Part shown: piece by piece, positions 1 through 12,142 of the stretch
Layout: every line of letters begins with the position of its first letter
Numbering within the stretch: position 1 is the stretch's first letter
NCBI GenBank assembly: GCA_002104905.1
Contig: MCFE01000276.1
Location: 1 to 64,000, forward strand
Direction: 5' to 3'
Source of the DNA: Basidiobolus meristosporus CBS 931.73
Lineage: Eukaryota; Basidiobolomycota; Basidiobolomycetes; Basidiobolales; Basidiobolaceae
DNA: 64,000 nt
Translations under genes and position numbers: made by a program
The notes under the pieces: generated by a model
The model's database searches: none
Told to the model about the DNA's origin: nothing
What the model saw: only the letters and a program-made list of their open reading frames with translations

Positions 1-961
1 AGCCGCCAATAACCTAGAAACATTGGAAGAGACTAAATCCAGCCTATCTAAGGAGTTCAAGATGTCCAATCTAGCAGAACTTAGTTATTACTTAGGGATT
101 AAGTTCTCCATAGACAGAAGTACCCAGACTATTACCCTAAGCCAATCCAAGTATATTCAAGATATACTAAAGAAGTACAAAATGGAAGACTGTAAACTGG
201 CAGCTACCCCAATGGAGACAAACCTTAGCTTGGTCAAAACTCATCCAAATCAAGAGAGCTTGGTGCCATCTGAAAGCCCTGACTTTCCTTATCAATCTGT
301 GGTTGGCAGCTTGATGAATATCATGCTTGGAACACGTCCAGATATCTCATATTCAGTGGGAGTTGTCAGCCAACATAATCAGAACTACAAATCTGATCAT
401 ATTGCAGCAGTTAAGTGGGTTTTTAAATACCTAAAAGGAACTGCTGATATCTGCTTAAGATACACTTATAAGAATTCAGAACAGGATCTTGTGGGATACT
501 CTGATGCTGATTGAGGAAAAAATTTAGAAGACAGAAGATCCACCACAGGATACAACTTTCTTTACTGTCAAGGAGCAATTTCATGGAATTCAAGAAAGCA
601 ACCAACCATAGCACTTTCTACCACAGAGGCAGAATATATGGCAGCCTGTGAAGCTACAAAAGAAGCAATGTGGCTAAGAAAGCTTTTTACATATTTAGGC
701 CTATGTCAAAAAACACCTATTACTTTATTTCAAGATAATCAAGGATGTATACAATTAGGTAGAAATCCAACTTTTCATGCTAGAACCAAGCAAATAGATA
801 TTAGACCTCTTTTCATACATGAAGCTATAGAGAACAACTTAGTTATCTTAGTTTACTGTCCTACAGATGAAATGATTGCAGACATATTTACCAAACCATT
901 AGCTAGAGACAAGTTTGAATATCTTAGGTCAAAATTAGGACTAGTCAGTAAGAACATTTAG
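1..961 (+). pseudogene. Ty1/copia pol 3' end (reverse transcriptase C-terminus and RNase H), broken
   Basis: The translation runs from the end of an RVT_2-type reverse transcriptase (LSYYLGIKF, YQSVVGSLMN, RPDISYSVG) through the connection to the copia RNase H (YSDAD, STTEAEYMA, the QDNQGCIQL region, ADIFTKPL) and ends at the TAG at 959-961. The reading frame is open from the window edge except for one TGA at 512-514, exactly where copia elements have the Trp of YSDADW, so TGG has become TGA. The 5' part of the element lies outside the window. It sits 11 bp upstream of its own LTR, the normal spacing for the 3' end of a copia element. Identification is by family motifs and is secure. The product would be truncated, so I call it a pseudogene. 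Confidence 0.93.
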
Positions 962-972
962 CTGAGTGGGAG

Positions 973-1304
973 TGTTGTAAAAGTTTGTATTTCCATCTAA
1001 ATATTCACCTAACTTAGTCACTTTGATCATTACCTTCAAATCCTAGAGAATACTGACCAAATTCCTTGTTGGGATTTACTTAGAATATTTACCCAGAACA
1101 TAAAAATTTGATAAGTTGTCCAAACAGCCCCAAACTTTGCACACATGTTCTTGGGACCTTCCTTAACCTATTCTACATGTATGCTATGCCAAGACCATGT
1201 AAAAGTATAGATACTACTTTTACATTCAATAAATCATTAAGTGAAAACCACATAATCTACTTGTCCTCCAAATCACTCTCAATATTTCCAAGACACTTAC
1301 AACA
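973..1304 (+). repeat. 3' LTR of the copia element
   Basis: The repeat begins TGTTGTAAAAG just after the copia stop codon and the GAGTGGGAG purine tract, and ends CTTACAACA. It is 332 bp with TGTTG/CAACA inverted ends. Inside are an AATAAA (about 1230) and a stretch beginning CAAACTTTGCACACATG that recurs in all other LTRs of this family in the window (31889, 33120, 36001, 49791 and 62395). The boundaries come from comparison of those copies. Confidence 0.85.
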
Positions 1305-2100
1305 ATTATATCCCAGATTCCACCACTGCACCAACCCACTGATCAAGGCCAGGAAGAGTACTCACCACACTGCATTGGGTTCCTGCTGGAGAATCATGCT
1401 TGGAAATCCAGATATCAAGAAGTTTGCTAATTATATCCTGCAGTCAGAAAGACCCAAGTTGGCCTATATGAAGTACTTGACAGATCTTTGGCTGCAATAT
1501 CTGAAGTGGCACACTCCCTTTATGATGAGTATCAGCCTGTATTGTATTCCCCTTATTAATGTGGTTGACAAGTCATTCTTACCATTCTTACTACCCCTCT
1601 TCCCACTGAACAGTGTCTTAAGCACTCAAGAGCTATCATTTCTTCCTGTTAACTTACCTACCAACTGCCCTCAGCTACACACTCTTGTATCAAAGCTACA
1701 ACAGTAGCGCTGGCTGCTTTGTTTCAACTGAAATAAAGATTTTACCTGTTGGTGACTGTCTCCCCCCCCTAACCCTGAATTCTGAATAAATTGGGGCACA
1801 TACATAACTTTGCGCATAATGTGAATGGATTAAATCAAGATTCCACCTAAGAATTTTTGGTGATTATGAGCACCTAATTAGAGTGAATACAGACATGCGT
1901 GTGTAAGCTCCAGGCCCTCCAAATAGCGAAGAAATGATGAGGTTGTACCAGTTCAAGAGATGTCCGTAAAACCTCGCCAGTCAGGGGACTGAGATAAATT
2001 TGTTGGCAACTCAAATGGCTCGCGTCATCATTTCAATGCATATTAAAACAGATATGGACTAGTTTTTTCTGTTTATTTGGATCAACAAGCCGGCGCACTT
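1305..2100. other. No recognisable gene; flank of copia LTR
   Basis: A reading frame stays open from inside the LTR to 1707 (ending LHTLVSKLQQ), but I do not recognise it, and its start lies in the LTR. An AATAAA at about 1732 and a C8 run at 1763 follow. From about 1900 the composition resembles the gene island. I see no RNA gene or further element. Confidence 0.4.
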
Positions 2101-3530
2101 TCAAATCATATGCTCACCGTAACATACACCATTACCCCTAAACCTTCTTTTCACGCTCCTATAGGAATGAGCCAGTGCATGCTTAAACGTCCGTGGATTC
2201 CGCTTTCTGTAGAGATGGATGGCCCAAAGAAGTACAATGAATAGTAATATTTGCCAGAAATATAGCACCAAAAAATTGGGTCGATAGATGGACCACTTGT
2301 TGATGACGCACGTATCATCAACCTGTATTCCACTGGCATACTGTGGTTGTGGGTCCAATTGTGTGGTTGCAAAAGTCCAGAACTCCTCTGGGGTTGCCGA
2401 TGGGTGGTTTCTCTTGTACACGGCAATGTCTCGAGACACTCTACAGAGATTGCAATAACTACGCTTTGTCGGAGGTAGCGCGTCCAGGCCTTTCTTGCCA
2501 TAAAAATCCCACCCTTTGTGAAATGCATCCGTCAGCTTTACATCTTTTTTGTAGGAAAGTAGTTGCTCATATCGATGGGGGTTGGCAAGCAGGTTTTTAA
2601 GATATGTGGCCAGCTGCTTGGGATGTTCGAAGGAATTTACGTTGATGAATGCATTTTTGGTAGGAGCCACAAAGTCATACGTGGCAGGACCATCAACAAT
2701 AGGAACCGCCCCAGCTACGGAATAACAGACAATCGGATTTGAAATCAAGATTCCTGATTAGAACAAGGACTGGAGGGCGTGGCAACAGATAGTGTAATGA
2801 TGACGTATTGAAGATTACCTGCGATTGCATTTTCCAGTTTTTCGGTCACATAATCTTGGCAATTGCTGTTCTCCAGAGCTAAATAGAATTTGTAGTTCTG
2901 AATCACCTCGACAATGGGCTTGTCTATCATGTGGATTCATATCTGCTTTTAGTATCACTATGCGCCCATGGTAGTAGAAAGGAATTCACCTTTGGGCCAC
3001 TCCTTGTTGTTCATGCAGTGTCCGTAGATGTCGATGTCAATGTACTTCATGAGCTCCCGTACATAATAATGCCGCTTGTTCTTTGCTTTACAATTACTGA
3101 CAATCCATGCAATTGGTGCATGGTTGGTGCTATTTGCTCTGGGTATCTGAGGCCTCCGAACATAATCAAGCAGCTCTGCTCCGAAGTATGAAATGGGAAA
3201 ATGGGAGTCTCTTCGGTAAGTACTGCTGTACTCGAAATCCTTCAGCTTTCTAGCGTCTAATTGCCAAGGATCATTTACTGGTGCCTCCGCAGTATTTAGA
3301 ATCCAAGGAAGAGTTTTTATCGCCTTATCTCTGTATATTGGCGCTGGCAAGTCTCTGGGGTTATAGTCAGGTGCGTGAAATATAAGGAGTGACGTGCTGT
3401 TGATCTCCTCTCTGTTGTAAGTAAATGTACAAGTGTAGGGATATCCGCAATAATCCACGTTCTGGCCTTCCAGTATGGGCTCGCCAAAGAATTTGGTCCA
3501 ATAAAGAATACTGTAGTTCTCAGCCATCAT
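2101..3530 (-). CDS. Alpha-1,3-fucosyltransferase, GT10 family, with a C-terminal membrane anchor
   Basis: Three exons are read on the minus strand: 3530-2990, 2923-2819 and 2714-2101. The introns are 66 and 104 bp (GTGAAT...TAG, GTAATC...TAG), and the spliced product is 419 aa. The spliced frame gives the GT10 signature: a YGHC-NN block near residue 170, then YKFYLALENSNCQDYVTEK at about 191-209 and AAGAVPIVDG just after, the GDP-fucose site of the family. Such enzymes transfer fucose from GDP-fucose to GlcNAc of glycans in the Golgi. The catalytic domain begins almost at the first Met, with no N-terminal signal anchor. Instead a hydrophobic span lies at about residues 363-384, followed by a basic tail. 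An in-frame stop precedes the Met, so an extra N-terminal anchor would need an unseen upstream exon. The family call is firm. The acceptor linkage is inferred. Confidence 0.88.
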
Positions 3531-6321
3531 CCAGGTTTACGTTGGAGTAAGGGCAAAGCAAGGGCTTTTAACATCCGAAGTCACGCACCTGTGGGACACC
3601 TTGTGAAGTACCATACTTCATCAATCGTAATTGTCATTGGATTGTGTTCCAAGTCTTGCGCTGGTAGATACTGAGCTATTTATTTGGTATCCAGCCTCCT
3701 ACCATAAATAGATATCATTGAGGACATGTACTAATGGCTGCATTATTACAAACGGAAGGCTGGGGAAACAAAAAAACGATGGCCCCCAAATTGCCTCTAG
3801 AGCCTCCCCAGGGCGCTTCATGAGGCCCCCGAATCCCTACCAGCCAGCCAAGACAAAGTCAAGCCGAGATAAAAGGCGACTGTATAATCAGCCGAGCAAA
3901 CATAGAAAATTAAGTAGCATGTAACCATTACCGCATAGAAAATCCGATGGAATCGCCTATCCGTATCTATACATTACAGGTGTAATTCTGCTAATAAGGG
4001 AACTCCAGGCCCGAACCAGTTGCGACTCAAACATAGATTCAGTTGTGCCACCATTCACAAATCAGGTTCTAGTTTACCCTTCTAGCACTACAGGAGGGAT
4101 CAAAAAACACCGCCAATTGGATTTTGTCTCTATCAAACACAAATCCACTCCTCAAGTCCAAGTCAGAATACCTCAGGTAGTCATGGATCAGGTAACACTC
4201 CTTGGTATGGTATACAAGAAGTGCCAAGAGGTTACCTTATGCAGCTTACATTCATGGCAAACTGAGAATCACTTGCTTATGTAGCACAGATGATGATGAG
4301 TCTAATTATCATGGTTACAAGAAAGCCTCTAAAGAGCCTGCGGCCTGGATGCAGCAGCGCCCTGGTCGCCTCCATCGGAATTTCCTCTCGTGTCCACCTG
4401 GAAGAATGTAGCCATGGCAATCATGTTGCAACGAGGATTGGAATCGTTCCTAGAAAGCAAGAGACAAGAACCATGGTTGTCGTGTATGTAGAAGGGAATA
4501 AGTGGTACTGGTAAGTAAATGCTGATGATTCTCCACTTAAAAAGCCGCCAATATTTCATATAATCCACCATTTTGGTTACACCAAACCAAACCCTGCTGT
4601 ACGTATTTCGGCATTGAACTAGATACTCTTGCGGCTTGTGAACCCCTTGGTAAACTACGGATTTGTTGATTCGACTTTCCATCGGATCTAGATTCATTAA
4701 ATGTTCACATGGTTCGTTGGCTCAATACCAATTCATCCAATTAGTGTAGCGAAATAGAATCAAGTCACCCATGGCCTTATCACATGTTTGTGTAACTGGT
4801 ACTGTAGGTTGTTGGAGCATCCTTAGCCAGCTCTACTACGCGTAGTTATGAGCACCAATCAGATACCATCTAAAGTACTAAACAGTCTCACGTCTGGCCC
4901 ATGTCCCCAAGCATTATATTAGTAGCAGACGGGCAAAATCGATCGTTTTGGTTTGAGTTTATCTGTCAGAATGAGTTCTTGTGGAGAAGCATCTTTGGCT
5001 CATCTCAGGAGAATTACTAGACTTATCTTCCATTTAGAATGTGGAGAAATGAATCTGATCATGTGGTGAGCTACATAGATATTTCATACTCTAAATAACC
5101 TGATCTTGGAACCAATGCACCAAGGTGATGTGCGTAGACATCCAGCATCACTTCAAAGGCTTCGAATGTATTTAAGGGTGCTTCAGAAGAGTATCGCGAA
5201 CTCGTACTCCTTGCTGGATGGCCTTCCTAATTGTAACACCAACTAAACCAATGTTTGCTCTGTGACAGATTAGTAATGATGCATTTTCATACTGATTATC
5301 CTACCTTTGGCCCCTAGTGTAAGGATTTTATACAAAGGTAGATACCAGAATTAAGTGTATATGATCATGCCACTAATTCCTAACAGTCTGGAAATATTGA
5401 TATGATAAAGATGCTTCCAAGCTGACTTTCAGACCAAACACTTACACATATTTCTCAAGACACATTTTGTATCGAATTTCGCAAAGTTTACCTATGCGAA
5501 TTTATCAGTACCTTGGTTACTATGCCAACAAGCAAGAACCGGATTTGTACTTGTTTTGTAACTCTGTCAGGTTAACCCCGTTGTAGCAAAATATTGTAAT
5601 CCTATGTGAAATTCAATGTTTGAAACGGCGAACTCACTCATTGGGAATATTTTAGCTGGATTGCCTCCTGCACTGTTATCAATGGTAGTTATAATACCTA
5701 GTATAGATTCCCCGAACAACCTGACCGCAAAACGAACGTCAATAGAGATCAAACATTTGCTAAAGTCACGACTGCGGGAATGGAGGGCCAAGGATATGCT
5801 AAAGCATAGTAACGTAGGCTATACATAGGATCTCAATAAAACGACCATGTGTAAACTTGGGAACCAGTCGCCGGCAATTGCCAAACCTGGGATCAGATTG
5901 GTAGGCTTATTTGTACAAATATGAAGAGCTGAGGTTTGCAATCTTGTATATGAGGATATCACAGAGCCTTTCAGTATGATAGATTTATATGGATTACCAC
6001 ATTTAGGATCATTTTCCCCTTGGCACACCCTTGTGTCAGCTTGCCCTGCAAAAACATAACTCAAGAACCAAATCTTGGATTTTTGCCAATATGCTTTGGG
6101 CAAGGTGCATTGTGGATTCAAGACAAATAACAACACTGCTGAATCACCAAACAAGTTCAATGGTAATTTGGTGAAGCGTATGAAGGCAGCCAGTTGGAAC
6201 TTGGCAATTATCAGTTTGAGATAATAAGAGAGTAATAACACAACTGCAATGATTTGCTGTAGTGGCAGCAACATCAAGAGAATAGAATCTGCTATTTTAT
6301 TTACATCGATGTTAAACCCCA
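3531..6321. other. Intergenic, no convincing gene
   Basis: The stretch holds short frames only. The best is 4329-4697 (-), 122 aa with a true ATG and a mildly hydrophobic centre (ISIYLPVPLIPFYI), which matches nothing I know and shows no supporting splice pattern. A second frame, 5819-6322 (-), begins at a GTG directly after the acyltransferase stop and looks accidental. No RNA genes or repeats seen. Confidence 0.35.
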
Positions 6322-7725
6322 CTAAGAATTGCTAGTGGGTGCATACTTATGTAATTCCGGGTCGGTCAACAGCTTATCCATGTGTTCGCGCAGCATACTA
6401 GTCTGAATTGATATACTACCTTTCGCCCTACCCTCCACAAGCTTAAACACTCCGTCCATGATTGTTGGGATCTCACCAACAAAGCATGGCTTTTCGCAGT
6501 TCTCGAATACAACCGAATATAGATCGAATGATGTCCAAGACGTGGCAAATACGTCAGTGCCAAATATCACATTTGTTACCGGCTTTGCTGTATGGTTTAC
6601 GCTAATCCAATCGACGAAAGACCGAACGTATGCAGGGGTAATGTTGTTGATCGCCCGGCGAGAAAATGCGGCTATACGTGAAAGAGGAGAAGATCCTAGC
6701 TCCTGAGCAGTCATGGAATCCGTATGTGCATATGCTAGTACATTGCCAACATAATCTACCAGCATTCCATTATCAGTAAGAAATCACAGAATCTATGATA
6801 CATGCTCGTTCCAAAGGATTGAGCTCTACATACCAGATGTCAATGGTGGGGTAATCTTCTTTCGCACGTTACAAGAGTGTAGCATGGCGGTCTCAGTACT
6901 TGGCGGCAGCCCTCTAGCTCTTGTGATGAGTCGCCACATATGTGAGCATAGGGCATCGTTTGTACTGATCCAAGGAACGTCTTTATCGATTAGGTTCTGA
7001 GCATCTAACTTCATTGCTTCCAACTCTTTTGCGGAGAATTCGATTCGTTTGGCAGTACTAAGCAGTAGTTTTGGATACAACGTTGCGAAATCTGGTTCGT
7101 AGCCATCTGCTTTCCAGAGCGGCATTGTTGACGGGATAGGATTCCCCGAAGCACGGATTAGCGTACGATCCAGAACCGGTGGGGAGTACGGTTGGTTTGC
7201 GTGAATGTTTGCCCATTTTTTCATTAGAGCAGAATTGGTTTCGCCATCGCCCAGTTGATGGAACATCTCAGATACCAAAATAACTCCACCACAACGAAAG
7301 TAAGTGAGCTGTACTTGCCAAACGGGATCACTTGGATTAGTCCATTGAGTGCAGAGTCCTTTTGGATACTGGTCGTAGTCTCCAAAATCAAAGTCTTTCA
7401 GGGCCAGATCAGAATGAGCGACAACAAAAGAGACGCCTGCATCGTTGCAGTCTATGTACCACTTCTTGTCTTCTACGCTGGCCCTTCCTGCCATCAAAGG
7501 ATACTCCACCAACAACTTGGCCAAGGATGATTTCATTGCATCCGGATGCATGAAGTTTGGATCATTGTTGGCGTTTTCGTAGACAAACTGGAAGTGAAAT
7601 GAAATGACAGGCAGAACATTGTCGATAGGAGATAGAGCAATAACCTGAGGTTTAGAAGGGGAATCGGGCTTGATCAGTACGGCTGGCTGATGCGAGACGC
7701 GATTGCTAAGATCTGAGACGGCCAT
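6322..7725 (-). CDS. BAHD-family acyltransferase (HXXXD)
   Basis: Two exons, 7725-6834 and 6755-6322, are joined across a 78-bp intron (GTATGT...TAG, with TTACTGATAA as branch site), giving 441 aa. I chose the ATG at 7725 because it starts a typical BAHD N-terminus (a PAVLIKPDSPS block, then LSPIDN). The frame continues upstream only as non-ATG codons to a stop. The catalytic motif H-Q-L-G-D is at residues 156-160. After splicing, PPLTSDYVGNVLAYA matches the conserved Y-x-GN block of the C-terminal domain. The second family motif, DFGWG, is not recognisable; the matching place reads VFENCEKP. BAHD enzymes move acyl groups from acyl-CoA to alcohols or amines in the cytosol, and fungal members often serve secondary metabolism. 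The substrate cannot be told, and no other pathway genes are adjacent. A TATTTAA lies about 60 bp upstream of the ATG. Confidence 0.85.
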
Positions 7726-9926
7726 TAAATGCAATTTCGATCGGGAGACCGTGGTGGTGGTTTTCGCGGGACAAGCCACGCTTAAATATTCCTGAGAACC
7801 GAAGCCTTTTCAGTTGCTGATGAGCGACATGGTGAATTACCCATACATTGGTCGGTTGAAGACCTCCCTGTCACACATCGGGCGCTTGACAGTAAATGTT
7901 TCTCCGCTTCCCGATAAGCAACTGTCATGATTTCTGTTTCTGACATGGATTACGGCTTTGCCTACCCTGGATTAACTGCAAGCGGAAGAGCTCGGATATA
8001 TTGGTGTTGCCTTAAATAGATGTTGCCGGTTGGAAATGGTAAGATATGCGTGGTGCTCGGAAGCTGGCAGTTTTTTGTTCCTTACCATTTGTTATCAGTA
8101 GGAATCTCATGTGCACCATGCTTGCTCAAGGTGGTAAATCTAATGCTGGCCTTGCCGCATAACCAAGTGTATGGCTAGAGCTTACAATTTAGGCACGCCC
8201 CATAAGTGTGCATATGCGTGAGTATGGAGACCTTTTCGAGAGAGTGTATCAATCTGTACAGACTTTGACCATCCTTGTGTTGGGCCGGCCATGCCTAGCA
8301 CTTCATTTTGGAACAAGTGAGCTCGAGATGGCGGCCGTACCTGACCCCAAACACTACTACATTGGTGTCGCTCTACTCCCTTGTGACTATGGCTCGTTTC
8401 TCGAAGCGCACTTAGTGACCTCGAACTGGCATGCAGAGTTCCCAACAGCACGTGCCATGCTTGCTCAGCACTAACCAAACGGCCCAGTGGATTTCCCCGC
8501 ACGATATCAACCATTAACATGAATGAATTTCTCTGGCTCTCGCATACCCCTAGATGATCGATCTACTGGAATGCACAATTATCATCCAGATGCTACCACT
8601 GCGCTGATTGGTTGTAACCATTGTACCAAACCACAGTTTCCCAGATTGCTTGTCATGTCGAGGTCTAGGATTTTATTGAGCCGATGATTAGATCAAGATA
8701 GCCCCTGCGGAAGCCCATTCGAAATAATACCCCACCCGAGTTGACTGTGGAGGAGTTGAAGAAAGCTAGCCACGGGGCTCTGTAGTTCATGTGCTCAGTG
8801 CGTTCATCGGTCAGATATATGAGTGGAAAGTGCAGATCCGACTTTTAAGACCGCCGCATAGAGCCGAAAAGATGTAACCAGCCGCCGCAATGATGACATC
8901 CGGCTCAGCAAAAGCAGATGCGACACCAGAATGCAACTTGGCCCACAGATGCGCATGGTGCTGGACCATGGACGGAACGGCGATAGGCTGATTAATATGA
9001 TATGAAACTCCATAGCCTTTGTGTCGTTTTCAATAGTAAGCAGAGACTCAGTTTACAGGCACCATCAGGATATCTAATCTATTCGGCAACTGCCGTTGAT
9101 ATTCCCCACCTTGGCCCATTTATCACACCATGTGAGATTGAGGCAATAAGGTGGCCAAGTGGGTTGCGAGCTCGGGGTCCAACTCATTGAGCCTGCTTCC
9201 TTATCCTCCTCACCCCTTTCGTGCAATTCAGAAGAGTTCAGTGCTGACAAGGCGGAGCCATCCACCTCACACTTGACTATGGTCACACATACGAAGGCCT
9301 GCACGAGATGTTAAAGCCGTTAGCCAACCGCCGACTTGTGAGTACAAGCTATCCCCGCTGCTGCAGGATCACAGCACACCCACCCACTTTGGACCTCACG
9401 CAGAAGGCGATTTTCCTACTGACAATATCTCGGTATCACAGACTCCGGCGGTACACATGATGCTGTACATGAATGCAACAATTGAGCAATATCGTGTTGT
9501 TATCAATCAAGTGCGGAGAGGTGGATCAAGGGCAGCAGCATATTTTATTTGGATCTGAAGAACCACTTATTTCAGCCATCTCAAACAAGTACAGCCAAAA
9601 ATCCATCACTGCGTATGGTCGCAAGTCACCACGACATCCGATCAATTCGATTGCTACAAAATTATCGATAGAGTTTCATTTCAAATAATCAGTTTCATGC
9701 AATGAATCCTTGATTTGAGCAAGTGCATTTATTGCAGACATGGAAGTGGTATTTATTAACTGATGGGTCATCACCAGTACATATCTCCTTACGAGGTTGG
9801 CAAGCTTCGCTAGGGTTAGCTTGGTATCTCTGAAAGCGAATTTTCTTGTTTGGCTTGACCCCTACGACCGTAAGAACCTTACCATCCACCACCTATTGCT
9901 CAGTCACGTAGAGCCTTTCCCACCGC
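7726..9926. other. Intergenic, nothing recognised
   Basis: Apart from the likely promoter of the acyltransferase at its left end, I find no gene, RNA or repeat. Frames such as 8208-8474 (+) and 9074-9304 (-) are short, lack family features and overlap each other on opposite strands. A Cys-containing 65-aa frame at 9695-9892 (-) starts at a GTG and is not supported. Confidence 0.35.
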
Positions 9927-12142
9927 ATGGATTCAACGGACAATAGCGGGGCAGGCTCTGAGATAGGAAATACTGCAGTATGGTTTGCAGGTTTCTTCTC
10001 CATCCTGGCAACAGGTATATCTTTTTTCTGCATGTGGAGTCACCTAAAAAATTACGCTCGGCCGGTCAGTGAACTATTCAGCTGCGCATTTCTTCGTGGG
10101 CAACTACCCTAACCTGAACTTCTAGAACCTACAACGTAACGTATTGAGGATAATATGGATGTAAGCAGGAACCATACTCCACCTTCAATTATCCTTGCTT
10201 ATTCTGATGTTACATAGGATTCCAGTCTATGCCATCTCTTCCTGGATTTCGCTGCATTCCTTAGAAATTGCCTTCTACGTTGATGCTCTACGAGACGTCT
10301 ACGAGGTATGGATTTCGTACAAGCATTTGTGTGGACCAATTCCTAATGTTTCCCATATGTAGGCATTCGTACTATACTGCTTCTTCAATTTGCTAGTGAA
10401 CTATCTAGGAGGAGAGCGGGAATTACTGAGCTTGTTACACGGCCGTAAGCCCGCCAAGCATATGTGGCCTGTCAATTGGTGGTCGAAAGAGATAGATGTA
10501 CGGTTTGTTGCTTAGCCAATAGCTTCAAGGCTACACACTAATGTTAAGCATATGCCATCAGATCGGTGATCCGTATAATTTCCTGTTTGTGAAGGTAAGC
10601 GCTAGCTACCAGCCAGACTACAGTTTGGATGTTACTGACATCGGATTGGGGTTAGCGCGGGATACTACAGTATGTATACGTTAAGCCTGTGTTAGCCGTG
10701 GCCACAATGGCACTGAAGGTGTGTAATAACTTCAATGAGGGTGATCTCTCAATGACCTCTGGCTACTTCTGGGTCTCCTTTGTGTACAACTTAAGCGTAT
10801 GCTTGAGCCTATATTGTCTTGTTTTATTTTTTATGGCCGCACAGGAGGATTTGAAGCCATACCGGTTCGTATATTAGACTCCGTAATCGAGCTACCGTCC
10901 TGGTGCCACTTGTGCTTACCTCTAATCCACAGGCCCTTCCCCAAGTTTATTTGTGTCAAATCAGTGATCTTCTTTTCATTCTGGCAAGGCTTGGGAATCT
11001 CGATCCTGGTCATGCTGGGGATCATTCGAGGAAGTACGCCTCTTGATTCTACTATGCGCGCCTTTCATTGTTTAACGGGCTCTTGGTCTGCATTCTATAG
11101 CTGATAATTTCAACGCCGACCAACTCGCCGTTGCCATCCAGGACTTTTTAATCTGCTTTGAAATGGTCTTTGCCGCCATCGGACACTGGTGGGAGCCTTA
11201 ATGCGACCTTCCACATCTAGCGCCTCGACTAACCCAGCTACAACATTTTTTAGGCATTCGTTTACGTATAAAGACTACAATAATTACGACCTTCATTTTG
11301 GTCGGATGACTCTTTCACATGCCATTCGTGACGCACTAGGTTTGCGCGATATCATTCAGGATTCACTTGAGACTTACTCCGGGGAGCGATTTAATTACCG
11401 TGCTTTCGAGCCAGCAGAAGGCATTGTGCCAGAAGGACCTAGTCGAAACCAGCGAATCCTGGCGGGCCTTCGATATGTTGATGGGGGACAGACCAAATAT
11501 TGGATTCCTACACCTGAACCGGGGTCCAAGACAGCCTTGTACCTATCACAAAATCAATGCGAGCATGACAATATTAGCCTGGAATTTCCGGATATCCACG
11601 ACCCAGAAAACTCCGAGGACTATTACGAGGCAGCTCGACAGTTAGTCCATGGTGACTATAACTACCCCATTATTACTGTTTCTTCACCAACCCACCAACC
11701 AAATGAGAATCAAAGTATCAAGGGCAAAAGAGTGTTTGCCTCGTATGCGGCTACGGAACCTTCATCAGATGATCTCAATAGCCCTGGCGTTAACCCACAC
11801 ATCGAGCGCCATGATGACAGTTGCAAAACAAACTTCAACAAGGGCACGTTTGGGTCTGCAGAATCACCAGAGTTTCTGGGAAATCCCAGTGGAAGACGCA
11901 TAGAACAAGGAGGGCACATCTCCGCAGAACAGGCGAACTGTACAGAAGCAACTCTACAATCTGGCGATCTGGCACACTTGGAAGAACTGGCAACTTGTTC
12001 TGCTGTTGCCCAGTCAGGTACCAACATTGGCAGTCCTCACGTGCTTCATAAATCACGCTCCTCTATTGATTCCCTGGGTGGCTGGTATAAGCAGGCTGTA
12101 GTAACAGGCAGCCGCTCGAGTTTGGGCAATCCCTGGTCCTGA
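9927..12142 (+). CDS. TMEM184 / organic solute transporter subunit alpha-like membrane protein
   Basis: Nine exons were reconstructed with consistent phases: 9927-10064, 10126-10160, 10218-10305, 10363-10497, 10562-10594, 10656-10864, 10933-11033, 11101-11188 and 11254-12142, for 571 aa. The spliced protein follows the TMEM184/Ost-alpha fold: an N-terminal membrane span (VWFAGFFSILATGISFF), HLKNYARP, IPVYAISSWISL, NLLVNYLGGERELL, a tryptophan-rich loop, GILQYVYVKP, LTSG-type lumenal loop, YNLSVCLSLYCLVLFF, PFPKFICVKSVIFFSFWQG and DFLICFEMVFAAIGHW. These correspond to seven predicted spans. The last exon carries a long hydrophilic tail (about 270 aa) that is not conserved in the family. One donor, after exon 8, is GTGGGA, which is unusual but needed to reach HSFTYKDY. 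Fungal members sit in vacuolar or plasma membranes; their cargo is unknown. Confidence 0.88.

Noticed and set aside
5819-6322. 167-aa minus frame with hydrophobic N-terminus right after the acyltransferase stop
   Set aside because: It starts at GTG only, shows no family motif, and the position fits the acyltransferase 3' UTR.
9695-9892. Small Cys-containing protein on the minus strand upstream of the TMEM184 gene
   Set aside because: GTG start, no signal peptide, irregular Cys spacing.
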